A stretch of DNA of 39,307 bases from Bradyrhizobium macuxiense (GTDB lineage Bacteria; Pseudomonadota; Alphaproteobacteria; Rhizobiales; Xanthobacteraceae). The first letter of the stretch is position 1. Each line of letters begins with the position of its first letter. This document shows, in pieces, positions 1 to 7,787 of the stretch. A program made the position numbers and the translations under genes. The stretch covers positions 1 through 39,307 of the forward strand of contig NZ_LNCU01000121.1 in the NCBI RefSeq assembly GCF_001542415.1, read 5' to 3'. The notes beneath the pieces were generated by a model. It did no database searches. It was given only the letters and a program-made list of their open reading frames with translations, and was not told the origin of the DNA.

Positions 1-1124
1 CTAGTACCCGGAATCAGAGTTGATTGATACGGCGGCCCTTGAAACGGCGTTGACGGATCTTTTTCTTGGTCCAGACGAAGGGCTCGGCTTTGTCGTTGTA
101 GGCGTTGACGTAGGCATCGATGTGTTCCTGAAGCTGCTTGAGGCTTGTGAAGGAGGTGCCGCTGAGCGACTGCCCCTGCAGGATTGAGAACCATACCTCG
201 ATCTGGTTGAGCCAGGACGCACTCGTCGGTGTGAAATGGAATTGCACATTGGGATGGGCCTTGAGCCAGCTCTCATTCTTCTTGTGGGTGTTGAGGTTGT
301 CGAGGATGACGTGAAGCTTTCGGCCCGGAAAGGCCGCGGTGAGGCTGTTCATGAAATCGAGAAACTCGACACGGCGACGGCGTTTTGAATGCGTAGCGAT
401 GATCTTTCCGGTGGCGACTTCGAGCGCTGCAAACAATGTCGTGGTGCCATGCCGCTTGTAATCGTGGCTCTGGCCGGTCAAGGCGCGGCCATTGGGCAAC
501 TTCAGATAGCCCTGCGCTCGCTCCAAAGCCTGGATCGAGGGCTTCTCGTCCACGCAGAGCACAATAGCCTTCGCCGGCGGGGCGACGTAAAGGCCAACGA
601 CATCGGCGGCTTTGGCCGTAAAGTTCGGGTCGTTGCTCTCACACCAGGACTTGCGAGCCGCGAGGTCAATCTTGTGGCTGCGCAGGAACCGCCAGACATA
701 TTGGACGTCAACATCGCCTAGCGCCTCGGCCAGCAGAGGGCCGGTCCAGCGCGCAAACCCTTGCGGGGGCGGCTTATCCAGCAGCTTCAGAATCCGCTTG
801 TCGGTCGTCTTCGTATAGATCGGCTGCTTGCCGGGCCGCGGCTTGTCTTGCAGCCCTTCAAGGCCTTGGTCGGCATAGCGATGCCGCCAAACGCTGACAA
901 TCCGCGGCTGGACCCCAACTTCCTTGGCGATCGACCGGGTGCTGCGCCCGTCCGCCGCTAACAGGACTATCCGCGCCCGCTTCAAATCGCGCTGCAATGT
1001 CATCGGTGAGCGACAACACGCCTCAAGCACCTTGCGATCTTTCCTCGAAAGGCGGACTTCTCTTGCTTCGGGTATCATCCCGACCTTGAATCACGACTCA
1101 CGTTCCAAGAAAAGCGGGTACTAG
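1..1124. mobile_element. IS630-family insertion sequence, apparently complete
   Basis: The two ends carry the inverted repeat CTAGTACCCG (1-10) and CGGGTACTAG (1115-1124). The shared TA inside CTAG fits the TA target duplication known for the IS630/Tc1 group. A single transposase gene on the minus strand fills the element. The window begins exactly at the element's end, so its left flank cannot be seen. It sits about 320 bp upstream of a TRAP transporter operon and may have separated that operon from its original regulator. Confidence 0.85.
14..1078 (-). CDS. IS630-family transposase
   Basis: The 354-residue protein has an N-terminal helix-turn-helix region (about residues 28-75, with RSTRSIAKEVGVQPRIVSVW) followed by an RNase H-like DDE catalytic domain. 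The three acidic residues sit in VDEKPSIQALERAQ, HVILDNLNTHK and SASWLNQIEVWFS, the characteristic IS630 D-D-E blocks. It would catalyse cut-and-paste transposition at TA dinucleotides. Length and motifs are complete and no frameshift is visible, so it is likely functional. The gene almost fills the element. Confidence 0.93.
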   Translation of the reverse strand: MIPEAREVRLSRKDRKVLEACCRSPMTLQRDLKRARIVLLAADGRSTRSIAKEVGVQPRIVSVWRHRYADQGLEGLQDKPRPGKQPIYTKTTDKRILKLLDKPPPQGFARWTGPLLAEALGDVDVQYVWRFLRSHKIDLAARKSWCESNDPNFTAKAADVVGLYVAPPAKAIVLCVDEKPSIQALERAQGYLKLPNGRALTGQSHDYKRHGTTTLFAALEVATGKIIATHSKRRRRVEFLDFMNSLTAAFPGRKLHVILDNLNTHKKNESWLKAHPNVQFHFTPTSASWLNQIEVWFSILQGQSLSGTSFTSLKQLQEHIDAYVNAYNDKAEPFVWTKKKIRQRRFKGRRINQL

Positions 1125-1443
1125 GTCAACAACGCCAAGCGCTCCCAGAGCTCTAATTCGCATAAGGTATATTATGGAATATTTATATCCACAATTAGAT
1201 CAAACATTTAGTAGGAAATCTTCGCAGATTTGGTCTCCGCTGCTACAGTCCTATGGCCCACACCATGGCACGTGCTCGCGCGGATCGGCACGCGCAACCG
1301 TCCCGTCTAAAGCCGATATTGCCGCGGCGTACGGACGCTGCAATAAGCGCGACGTGAGCAGAGATCGCTGGTGACCCCGCGGCATCAGGTCCGTATAGGA
1401 TGGCATCTCAGAACAACAACAAGCCTCTCCGAGGGAGAAACCA
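1125..1443. other. Non-coding leader between IS630 and the TRAP operon
   Basis: No convincing gene is seen. The first part (about 1139-1230) is strikingly AT-rich against the GC-rich surroundings and includes a loosely dyadic stretch at 1166-1190 (GGTATATTATGG, then AATATTTATATCC). It probably holds the operon promoter, but no -35/-10 pair can be assigned confidently. A strong Shine-Dalgarno (GAGGGAG) stands just before the dctP start. Confidence 0.5.
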
Positions 1444-2463
1444 ATGAGCTTTTCACGACGCACGCTGCTGAAGGTCTCCGCCGCTTCCGCCGTCATGGGC
1501 GGAATTGGCGCGCCCTATGTCGCGCGCGCCCAGTCGGCCGAGTTCAGCTACAAGTTCGCCAACAACCTGCCGGAGTCGCACCCGTTCGTGGCGCGCGCCC
1601 GGGAGATGGCCGCGGCGATCAAGACCGAGACCAACGGCCGGTTTGACCTGCAGGTGTTCCCGAACAGCCAGCTCGGCTCCGATACCGACATGCTGAGCCA
1701 GGTACGCTCCGGCGGCGTCGAGTTCTTCACGCTGTCCGGCCTGATCCTGGCGACCCTGGTACCGGCGGCCTCGATCAACGGCATCGGCTTCGCATTCCCT
1801 GATTATCCGACGGTCTGGAAGGCCATGGACGGCGATCTCGGCGCCTATGTGCGTGGCGAGATCAACAAGGCCGGCCTCGAGGTCATGGAGAAGATCTGGG
1901 ACAACGGCTTCCGCCAGACCACGTCGTCGACCAAGCCGATCAACGGCCCTGATGACCTCAAGGGCTTCAAGATCCGCGTGCCGGTGTCGCCGCTGTGGAC
2001 CTCGATGTTCAAGGCGTTCGACGCGTCTCCCGCCTCGATCAATTTCAGCGAAGTCTATTCGGCGCTGCAGACCAAGATCGTCGAAGGCCAGGAGAACCCG
2101 CTGGCGCTGATCTCGGCGGCGAAGCTGTACGAGGTGCAAAAGTACTGCTCGCTGACAAACCACATGTGGGACGGCTTCTGGTTCCTGATGAACCGCCGCG
2201 CCTGGCAGGCGCTGCCTGAGGATATCCGCACCATCGTCGCCAAGCATGTCAACGCCGCGGCGGTCAAGGAACGCGAAGACACCGAGAAGCTCAACGCGTC
2301 GGTCCAGCAGGAACTCGCGGGCAAGGGGCTCGTGTTCAACCAGCCTGCCGTCGCGCCGTTCCGCGACAAGCTCCGCACGGCGGGTTTCTACGCCGAGTGG
2401 AAGGGCAAATACGGCGAGAAGGCGTGGGAGCTGCTCGAGAAGTCGGTCGGCAAACTGTCCTGA
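1444..2463 (+). CDS. TRAP transporter solute-binding protein (DctP family)
   Basis: This 339-residue periplasmic binding protein begins with a twin-arginine signal (SRRTLLK at residues 4-10, then a hydrophobic stretch ending PYVARAQS), so export by Tat is expected. The mature part follows the DctP/TRAP pattern: FANNLPESHPF near the start, GGVEFFTLSG, and a central block (KPINGPDDLKGFKIRVP) containing the conserved arginine that binds the substrate carboxylate in this family. GAGGGAG about 8 bases upstream supports the ATG. It is the first gene of an operon with a fused membrane component 22 bp downstream. The likely ligand is an organic acid of unknown identity. The adjoining acyl-CoA synthetase suggests a carboxylate that is activated after entry. 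Confidence 0.93.
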   Translation: MSFSRRTLLKVSAASAVMGGIGAPYVARAQSAEFSYKFANNLPESHPFVARAREMAAAIKTETNGRFDLQVFPNSQLGSDTDMLSQVRSGGVEFFTLSGLILATLVPAASINGIGFAFPDYPTVWKAMDGDLGAYVRGEINKAGLEVMEKIWDNGFRQTTSSTKPINGPDDLKGFKIRVPVSPLWTSMFKAFDASPASINFSEVYSALQTKIVEGQENPLALISAAKLYEVQKYCSLTNHMWDGFWFLMNRRAWQALPEDIRTIVAKHVNAAAVKEREDTEKLNASVQQELAGKGLVFNQPAVAPFRDKLRTAGFYAEWKGKYGEKAWELLEKSVGKLS

Positions 2464-2485
2464 TCAATAAAGCAGGAGGCTTGCC

Positions 2486-4372
2486 ATGGCTCATGTCGAG
2501 ATGACGCCGGCCGTGGCCGGTGAGGCGGCGTCGCAGTCCCCTCGCCGCCGCTCCATCCTCGGTTCCATCGATGCGGCTCTCGGCCTTCTGGTGGAGATCC
2601 CGGCGGCGATCCTGGTCGTCGCCGAGGTCGTCATCCTGTTCGCGGGCGTAATCGCGCGCTACGTGCTCCACGCGCCGCTGATCTGGTCGGACGAACTGGC
2701 GTCGATCCTGTTCCTGTGGTTGGCCATGCTGGGCTCGGCGGTGGCGTTCCGCCGCGGCGAGCATATGCGCATGACCGTGATGGTCGCGAACGCCAAGCCG
2801 GCCATGCGGGCCTATCTCGACGTCGTGGCGACCTGCGCGGCGCTGGCGTTCCTGGTGCTGATTGTGCGGCCAGCCTACGAATATGCCTACGAGGAAAGCT
2901 TCATCACGACGCCGGCGCTGCAGATTTCCAATACCTGGCGTGCGGCGGCGCTGCCGATCGGCACCTGCCTGATGGCGCTGTTCGCGCTGCTGCGCCTGGC
3001 GCGGGTCGGAGACGTCAAGACGTTGCTGATGGCCGCGATCACGGTTGCGGTCCTGATCGGACTGTTTTGGCTCGCGCAGCCGTTGCTGCGGCCGCTCGGC
3101 AATCTCAACCTGGTCATCTTCTTCGTCGGCGTGGTCGGCGTCTGCGTCTTTGCCGGAGTCCCGATCGGCTTTGCCTTCGGCATGGCGATCTTCGGCTATC
3201 TCGCACTGACCACGCGGACGCCGCTGATGGTGCTGGTCGGCCGCATGGATGAGGGCATGAGCCACCTGATCTTGCTTGCGGTGCCGCTGTTCGTCTTCCT
3301 CGGCCTCCTGATCGAGATGACCGGCATGGCGCGAGCCATGGTCGCGTTTCTGGCGAGCCTGCTCGGGCATGTGCGGGGCGGCCTGCACTATGTGCTGGTC
3401 GGCGCGATGTACCTTGTCTCGGGCATCTCCGGATCGAAGGCCGCCGACATGGCGGCGGTGGCACCCGTACTGTTTCCGGAGATGAAGCAGCGCGGCGCGA
3501 AGCCGGGCGACCTCGTCGCACTGCTCGCCGCGACCGGCGCGCAGACCGAAACCATTCCGCCGAGCCTCGTCCTGATCACCATCGGCTCGGTGACCGGCGT
3601 CTCGATCTCGGCGCTGTTCACCGGCGGCCTGCTCCCGGGTGTCGTGCTCGCGATCACGCTGTCGGCGCTGGTGTGGTGGCGCTATCGCGGCGAGGATCTG
3701 AGCCACGTCCAGCGCGCCACCGGCCGCGAGATCGGGAAGGCGTTTGTGTTCGCCCTGCCCGCCTTGGCCCTGCCCTTCGTGATCCGTTATGCGGTGGTCG
3801 AAGGCATCGCGACCGCCACCGAGGTGTCGACGATCGGCATCGTCTATGCCTTCGTCATCGGCCTGCTGATCTACCGCCAGTTCAAATGGCGGCGGCTGCT
3901 GCCGATGCTGATCGAGACCGCGTGCCTCTCAGGGGCAATCCTGTTCATCATCGGCGCTGCAACCGGCATGGCCTGGGGCCTGACCCAGTCCGGCTTCTCG
4001 CGCGCGCTGGCGGCGTCCATGACGGGCCTGCCCGGCGGTTCAGCGAGCTTCATCGCCGTTTCGATCCTGGCCTTCGTGGTCCTCGGCAGCGTGCTCGAGG
4101 GTATTCCGGCGATCGTGCTGTTCGGGCCGTTGATGTTCCCGATCGCGCACGCCGTCGGCGTCCACGAGGTGCATTACGCCATGATCATCATCCTGGCGAT
4201 GGGCATCGGATTGTTCGCACCGCCGTTCGGCGTCGGCTATTATGCCGCCTGCGTCATCGGGCGCGTCGATCCGGCCGAGGGCATCCGGCCGATCTGGGGT
4301 TACATGCTGGCGCTGTTGATCGGCTTGATCATCGTCGCCATCTTCCCATGGATTTCGATCGGCTTCCTGTAA
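2486..4372 (+). CDS. TRAP transporter fused small/large permease (DctQM)
   Basis: The 628-residue polytopic membrane protein joins the two TRAP permease subunits. Residues about 1-190 resemble the four-helix DctQ (WSDELASILFLWLAMLGSAVAFRRGEHM). The remainder resembles the twelve-helix DctM, with VPLFVFLGLLIEMTG, GISGSKAADMAAVAPVLFPEM and a repeat-like ATGAQTETIPPSLVLITIG. It would use a sodium gradient to move the solute delivered by the upstream binding protein across the inner membrane. AGGAGG at 2474-2479 fixes the start. Fusion of Q and M is known in this family. The next gene starts 24 bp after the stop, so co-transcription is likely. Confidence 0.93.
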   Translation: MAHVEMTPAVAGEAASQSPRRRSILGSIDAALGLLVEIPAAILVVAEVVILFAGVIARYVLHAPLIWSDELASILFLWLAMLGSAVAFRRGEHMRMTVMVANAKPAMRAYLDVVATCAALAFLVLIVRPAYEYAYEESFITTPALQISNTWRAAALPIGTCLMALFALLRLARVGDVKTLLMAAITVAVLIGLFWLAQPLLRPLGNLNLVIFFVGVVGVCVFAGVPIGFAFGMAIFGYLALTTRTPLMVLVGRMDEGMSHLILLAVPLFVFLGLLIEMTGMARAMVAFLASLLGHVRGGLHYVLVGAMYLVSGISGSKAADMAAVAPVLFPEMKQRGAKPGDLVALLAATGAQTETIPPSLVLITIGSVTGVSISALFTGGLLPGVVLAITLSALVWWRYRGEDLSHVQRATGREIGKAFVFALPALALPFVIRYAVVEGIATATEVSTIGIVYAFVIGLLIYRQFKWRRLLPMLIETACLSGAILFIIGAATGMAWGLTQSGFSRALAASMTGLPGGSASFIAVSILAFVVLGSVLEGIPAIVLFGPLMFPIAHAVGVHEVHYAMIIILAMGIGLFAPPFGVGYYAACVIGRVDPAEGIRPIWGYMLALLIGLIIVAIFPWISIGFL

Positions 4373-4396
4373 GTATTTTGCGAATAGGATGGAGCC

Positions 4397-6046
4397 ATGA
4401 GTGGAGCTCAAAACCAATATTCAATCGGATTGGACAAGACCCCGGCCAATTACGTGCCGTTGACACCGCTGAGCTTCCTGGCACGCTCGGCCGCGGTCTA
4501 TCCCGACCATGTCAGCACGGTCTATGAGGGGCGCAGCTTCACCTGGAAGCAGACCTATGAGCGCTGCAAGCGCCTTGCGTCGCATCTAGCCGGGCACGGC
4601 ATCGGCCATGGCGACACGATCGCCGCGATGCTGCCGAACATCCCGGCGATGAACGAGCTGCATTTCGCAGTCCCGATGGCCGGCGCGGTACTCAACGCGC
4701 TCAATATCCGCCTCGATGCGCCGTCGATCGCATTCCAGCTCGACCATGGCGGCGCCAGGATCATCCTGGTGGATCCCGAGTTTTCCGGCGTGATCGCGGA
4801 AGCCCTGACCTTGATGACCGGCCCCAAGCCGTTCGTGATCGACGTTGACGACGCGGCCTTTGCCGGCGGCACGCGGATCGGCGAAATCGAGTACGAAGCG
4901 GCGGTCGCGCAAGGCGATCCTGCCTTCGTCGAACGGCCGCCGGCCGATGAATGGGATGCGATCGCGCTGAGCTACACGTCGGGCACGACAGGCAACCCCA
5001 AGGGCGTGGTGACGCACCACCGCGGTGCCTATCTGAACGCCGTCAGCAATATCCTTGCAGGCAATCTGGGCCAGCATCCGGTGTATCTCTGGACGCTGCC
5101 GATGTTCCACTGCAACGGCTGGTGCTTCCCCTGGACCGTGGCGGCGACCGCCGGCGTCAATGTCTGCCTGCGCAAGGTCGATCCGGCGAAGATCTTCGAA
5201 CTGATCCCGAAGCACGGCGTCACTCACATGTGCGGCGCGCCGATCGTCTACAACACGCTGATCAATGCGCCGGACGCGCCGACAGGCGGCAAGGCACGGC
5301 CGGTCGTCGGGCTGATCGCGGGCGCGGCGCCTCCGGTCGCGGTGCTCGAAGGCGCCGAGCGCATCGGCATCAGGCTGACCCACGTCTACGGCCTGACCGA
5401 GGTCTATGGTCCCGCTTCCGTTTGCGCCGAGCAGCCCGGTTGGGATGGACTGTCGGCCGACCAGCGGGCGCAGCTCAAGCGGCGTCAGGGCGTGTCCTAC
5501 CCGCTGCAGGAAGGCGTCACGGTGCTTGACCCGAAGACGATGCAAGAGGTGCCGCGCGACGGCCAGACCGTCGGCGAGGTCATGTTCCGCGGCAACATCG
5601 TGATGAAGGGGTACCTGAAGAACGAGAAGGCGACGCAGGAAGCCTTTGCCGGCGGCTGGTTTCACACCGGCGACCTCGGCGTGCTCGACGAGCACGGCTA
5701 CGTCATCATCAAGGATCGCTCCAAGGATATCATCATCTCCGGCGGCGAGAACGTCTCCTCTGTCGAGGTCGAGGACATCCTCTACAAGCATCCGGCCGTG
5801 CTGTTTGCGGCTGTCGTGGCGAAACCCGATGCGAAATGGGGCGAGGTGCCCTGCGCCTTTATTGAGCTGAAGGACGGCGCCAAGGCGACCGAGGCCGAGA
5901 TCATCGCCTATTGCCGCGAGCACATGTCGGGATTCAAGACGCCCAAATCAGTGGTGTTCGGTGTGATCCCGAAGACCTCGACCGGCAAGATCCAGAAATT
6001 CCTGCTGCGCAACGAGGTCGGCTCCGCCAAGGCGATCTCGGCCTGA
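4397..6046 (+). CDS. AMP-forming acyl-CoA synthetase
   Basis: The 549-residue enzyme belongs to the ANL adenylate-forming superfamily. The P-loop-like AMP motif YTSGTTGNPKG is at residues 193-203, followed by YGLTEVYG, then GWFHTGDLGVLDEHGY and DIIISGGENVSS at the hinge. The C-terminal catalytic lysine lies in PKTSTGKIQKF. It would convert a carboxylic acid, ATP and CoA to acyl-CoA, AMP and pyrophosphate in the cytoplasm. The overall look is that of the medium-chain (AlkK-type) ligases, but the substrate cannot be read from sequence. Position 24 bp after a TRAP permease suggests that it traps the imported acid as a thioester. That link is an inference from context. Confidence 0.92.
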   Translation: MSGAQNQYSIGLDKTPANYVPLTPLSFLARSAAVYPDHVSTVYEGRSFTWKQTYERCKRLASHLAGHGIGHGDTIAAMLPNIPAMNELHFAVPMAGAVLNALNIRLDAPSIAFQLDHGGARIILVDPEFSGVIAEALTLMTGPKPFVIDVDDAAFAGGTRIGEIEYEAAVAQGDPAFVERPPADEWDAIALSYTSGTTGNPKGVVTHHRGAYLNAVSNILAGNLGQHPVYLWTLPMFHCNGWCFPWTVAATAGVNVCLRKVDPAKIFELIPKHGVTHMCGAPIVYNTLINAPDAPTGGKARPVVGLIAGAAPPVAVLEGAERIGIRLTHVYGLTEVYGPASVCAEQPGWDGLSADQRAQLKRRQGVSYPLQEGVTVLDPKTMQEVPRDGQTVGEVMFRGNIVMKGYLKNEKATQEAFAGGWFHTGDLGVLDEHGYVIIKDRSKDIIISGGENVSSVEVEDILYKHPAVLFAAVVAKPDAKWGEVPCAFIELKDGAKATEAEIIAYCREHMSGFKTPKSVVFGVIPKTSTGKIQKFLLRNEVGSAKAISA

Positions 6047-6052
6047 GCCTGT

Positions 6053-6179
6053 CGGTCATTCCGGGGCGATGCAATGCATCGAGCGATGGTGCGCTTGCGC
6101 ACTTGAAAATCTCGAGACTGCCCGGTGCACGCAATCGCGCATCTGAGGTCTGGTCCTGCGGACCAGCCCGGAACGACGG
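6053..6179. repeat. Palindromic intergenic repeat (REP-like)
   Basis: The stretch opens with GGTCATTCCGGGGCG and closes with CAGCCCGGAACGACGG, so its ends are roughly inverted copies. The interior has further small dyads (GCGCTTGCGC, TGGTCCTGCGGACCA). Elements with CATTCCGGGGCG ends are familiar between Bradyrhizobium genes. It separates two convergent genes and could act as a bidirectional terminator. Confidence 0.6.
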
Positions 6180-6184
6180 AAGCG

Positions 6185-6985
6185 TTAGCTCTTCAGCTCC
6201 AGGCGCATGCCGTCATAGGCCGGGATCACATTGGCCGGCAGCGATTGCCGCAGCACCTCGTAGTCGAGGTCGGAATGCATGTTGGTGATGACCGCCCGCT
6301 TCGGCTTGAAGCGATCGATCCACGACAGTGCGTCGGCGACGCTGAAGTGGCTGGGATGCGGCGCATAGCGCAATCCATCGACGATCCAGAGATCGAGGTT
6401 TTGCAGCGCGGGCCAGCTCTGCTCCGGAATGTCGTGGAGGTCGGGTGTATAGGCGGCATTCGCGACCCGAAAGCCGAGCGCAGGAATCTTGCCATGGTGC
6501 ACGAGGAAGGCCTCGAGCTTCACCGGACCGCCCTTCCCTTCAGTGGTGTGGCTTTCGCCGGCCTCGATCGAATGGCGCGTCAGGATCGGCGGATAGTCGC
6601 TGCCCTCCGGAGAGATGAAGCAGTACGAGAACCGCGCCATCATGTCCTTGGCGGTCGACTGGTTGAAATAGACCGGAATGCGCCGGCGCTGATGCAGCAC
6701 GACGGATCGCAGATCGTCGATGCCGTGCGTCTGGTCGGCGTGCTCGTGCGTCAGGAACACCGAGTCGATATGGTCGACATCGGCGTCGATCAACTGCTCG
6801 CGCAGGTCGGGCGAGGTGTCAACCACGATCCGCGTGATCCCGTGCTCGCCCTTGCGTTCGACCATCATCGAACAGCGGCGCCGGCGATTCCTGGGATTGT
6901 TGGGATCGCAGGCGCCCCAACCGAGCGCCGGCCGCGGCACGCCGGCGGAAGAGCCGCAGCCGAGGATCGTCAACGTAACGGTCAT
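6185..6985 (-). CDS. MBL-fold metallo-hydrolase (PhnP-like)
   Basis: From the ATG that overlaps the tatD-like stop (ATGA, 6982-6985) the protein has 266 residues. HxHxDxxHG is present as HEHADQTHG (80-88), the di-metal site of the metallo-beta-lactamase fold. The start MTVTLTILGCGSSAGVPRPALGWG and the CDPNNPRNRR block resemble PhnP and related cyclic-phosphate phosphodiesterases. There is no phn operon here, so a phosphonate role is not supported and the substrate is unknown. It is the last gene of the minus-strand operon beginning with the D,D-carboxypeptidase gene. Confidence 0.88.
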   Translation of the reverse strand: MTVTLTILGCGSSAGVPRPALGWGACDPNNPRNRRRRCSMMVERKGEHGITRIVVDTSPDLREQLIDADVDHIDSVFLTHEHADQTHGIDDLRSVVLHQRRRIPVYFNQSTAKDMMARFSYCFISPEGSDYPPILTRHSIEAGESHTTEGKGGPVKLEAFLVHHGKIPALGFRVANAAYTPDLHDIPEQSWPALQNLDLWIVDGLRYAPHPSHFSVADALSWIDRFKPKRAVITNMHSDLDYEVLRQSLPANVIPAYDGMRLELKS

Positions 6986-7773
6986 GCGGCCTCCTTCGGC
7001 GCCGGCACCTTGGAAAACACACGGAAGAAGTTTTCGCTGGTTTGCCGCGAGATCTCTTCCAGCGACACGCCGCGGGTCTCCGCCAGCACCTTGGCGACTT
7101 CGACGACGTAGGACGGCTCGTTGCGCTTGCCGCGGAACTTGCCGGGCGCTAGATACGGCGAGTCGGTTTCGACCATGATGCGGTCGGCGGGCAGCTCGGC
7201 GGCCAGTGCGCGTAGCGCTTCCGACTTCTTGAAAGTCAGGATGCCCGTGAACGAAATCGACAGCCCGAGCGAGATCGCCTTCATCGCCAGCTCGCGTCCG
7301 CCGGTGTAGCAGTGCAGGACGGCCTTGAACGGCCCCTTCGCGACCTCGTCCTCGAGGATGCGGCCGCAATCATCGTCGGCCTCGCGGGTATGGATGACGA
7401 GCGGCAGGCCGGTTGCACGGGCGGCTGCAATATGGGCACGGAAGCCGCGCTCCTGCGCTTCGCGCGAGCCGTGCTCGTAGAAATAGTCGAGCCCGGCCTC
7501 GCCCAGCGCGACGACCTTCGGATGCTCGGTGAGCTTGATCAGCTCGCTTGCGGGAATGCCATCCTCTTCATCGGCATGATGCGGATGCGTGCCGACCGAG
7601 CAGTAGACGTCCGGAAAGCGCTCGGCGATCGCAAGCAATTCGCCGAGCCGCTTCACCCTGGTCGAGATCGTGACCATGCGGCCGATGCCGGCCGCCTCGG
7701 CGCGACCGACGATCCCATCGAGATCGTCGGCAAAGTCGGGAAAATCCAGATGGCAATGACTGTCGACCAGCAT
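6982..7773 (-). CDS. TatD-family metal-dependent DNase/hydrolase
   Basis: The 263-residue TIM-barrel hydrolase starts MLVDSHCHLD, with the first metal-binding HxH at residues 6 and 8. GEAGLDYFYE, HTREADDD, HCYTGG and ETDSPYLAP give the remaining family ligands. TatD proteins are metal-dependent 3'-5' exonucleases acting on DNA and some other substrates. A GTG (7791-7789) six codons upstream overlaps the metG stop as GTGA and is an alternative, translationally coupled start. The ATG is preferred because family members begin at this point. The downstream gene overlaps by 4 bp. Confidence 0.9.
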   Translation of the reverse strand: MLVDSHCHLDFPDFADDLDGIVGRAEAAGIGRMVTISTRVKRLGELLAIAERFPDVYCSVGTHPHHADEEDGIPASELIKLTEHPKVVALGEAGLDYFYEHGSREAQERGFRAHIAAARATGLPLVIHTREADDDCGRILEDEVAKGPFKAVLHCYTGGRELAMKAISLGLSISFTGILTFKKSEALRALAAELPADRIMVETDSPYLAPGKFRGKRNEPSYVVEVAKVLAETRGVSLEEISRQTSENFFRVFSKVPAPKEAA

Positions 7774-7787
7774 GACGTCCGAACCGT

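Noticed and set aside
2336..3706. 456-codon minus-strand ORF in the TRAP permease
   Set aside because: Its composition (His/Arg/Asp/Gln-rich) is that of an antisense shadow of a membrane protein gene. The plus-strand gene has clear family motifs.
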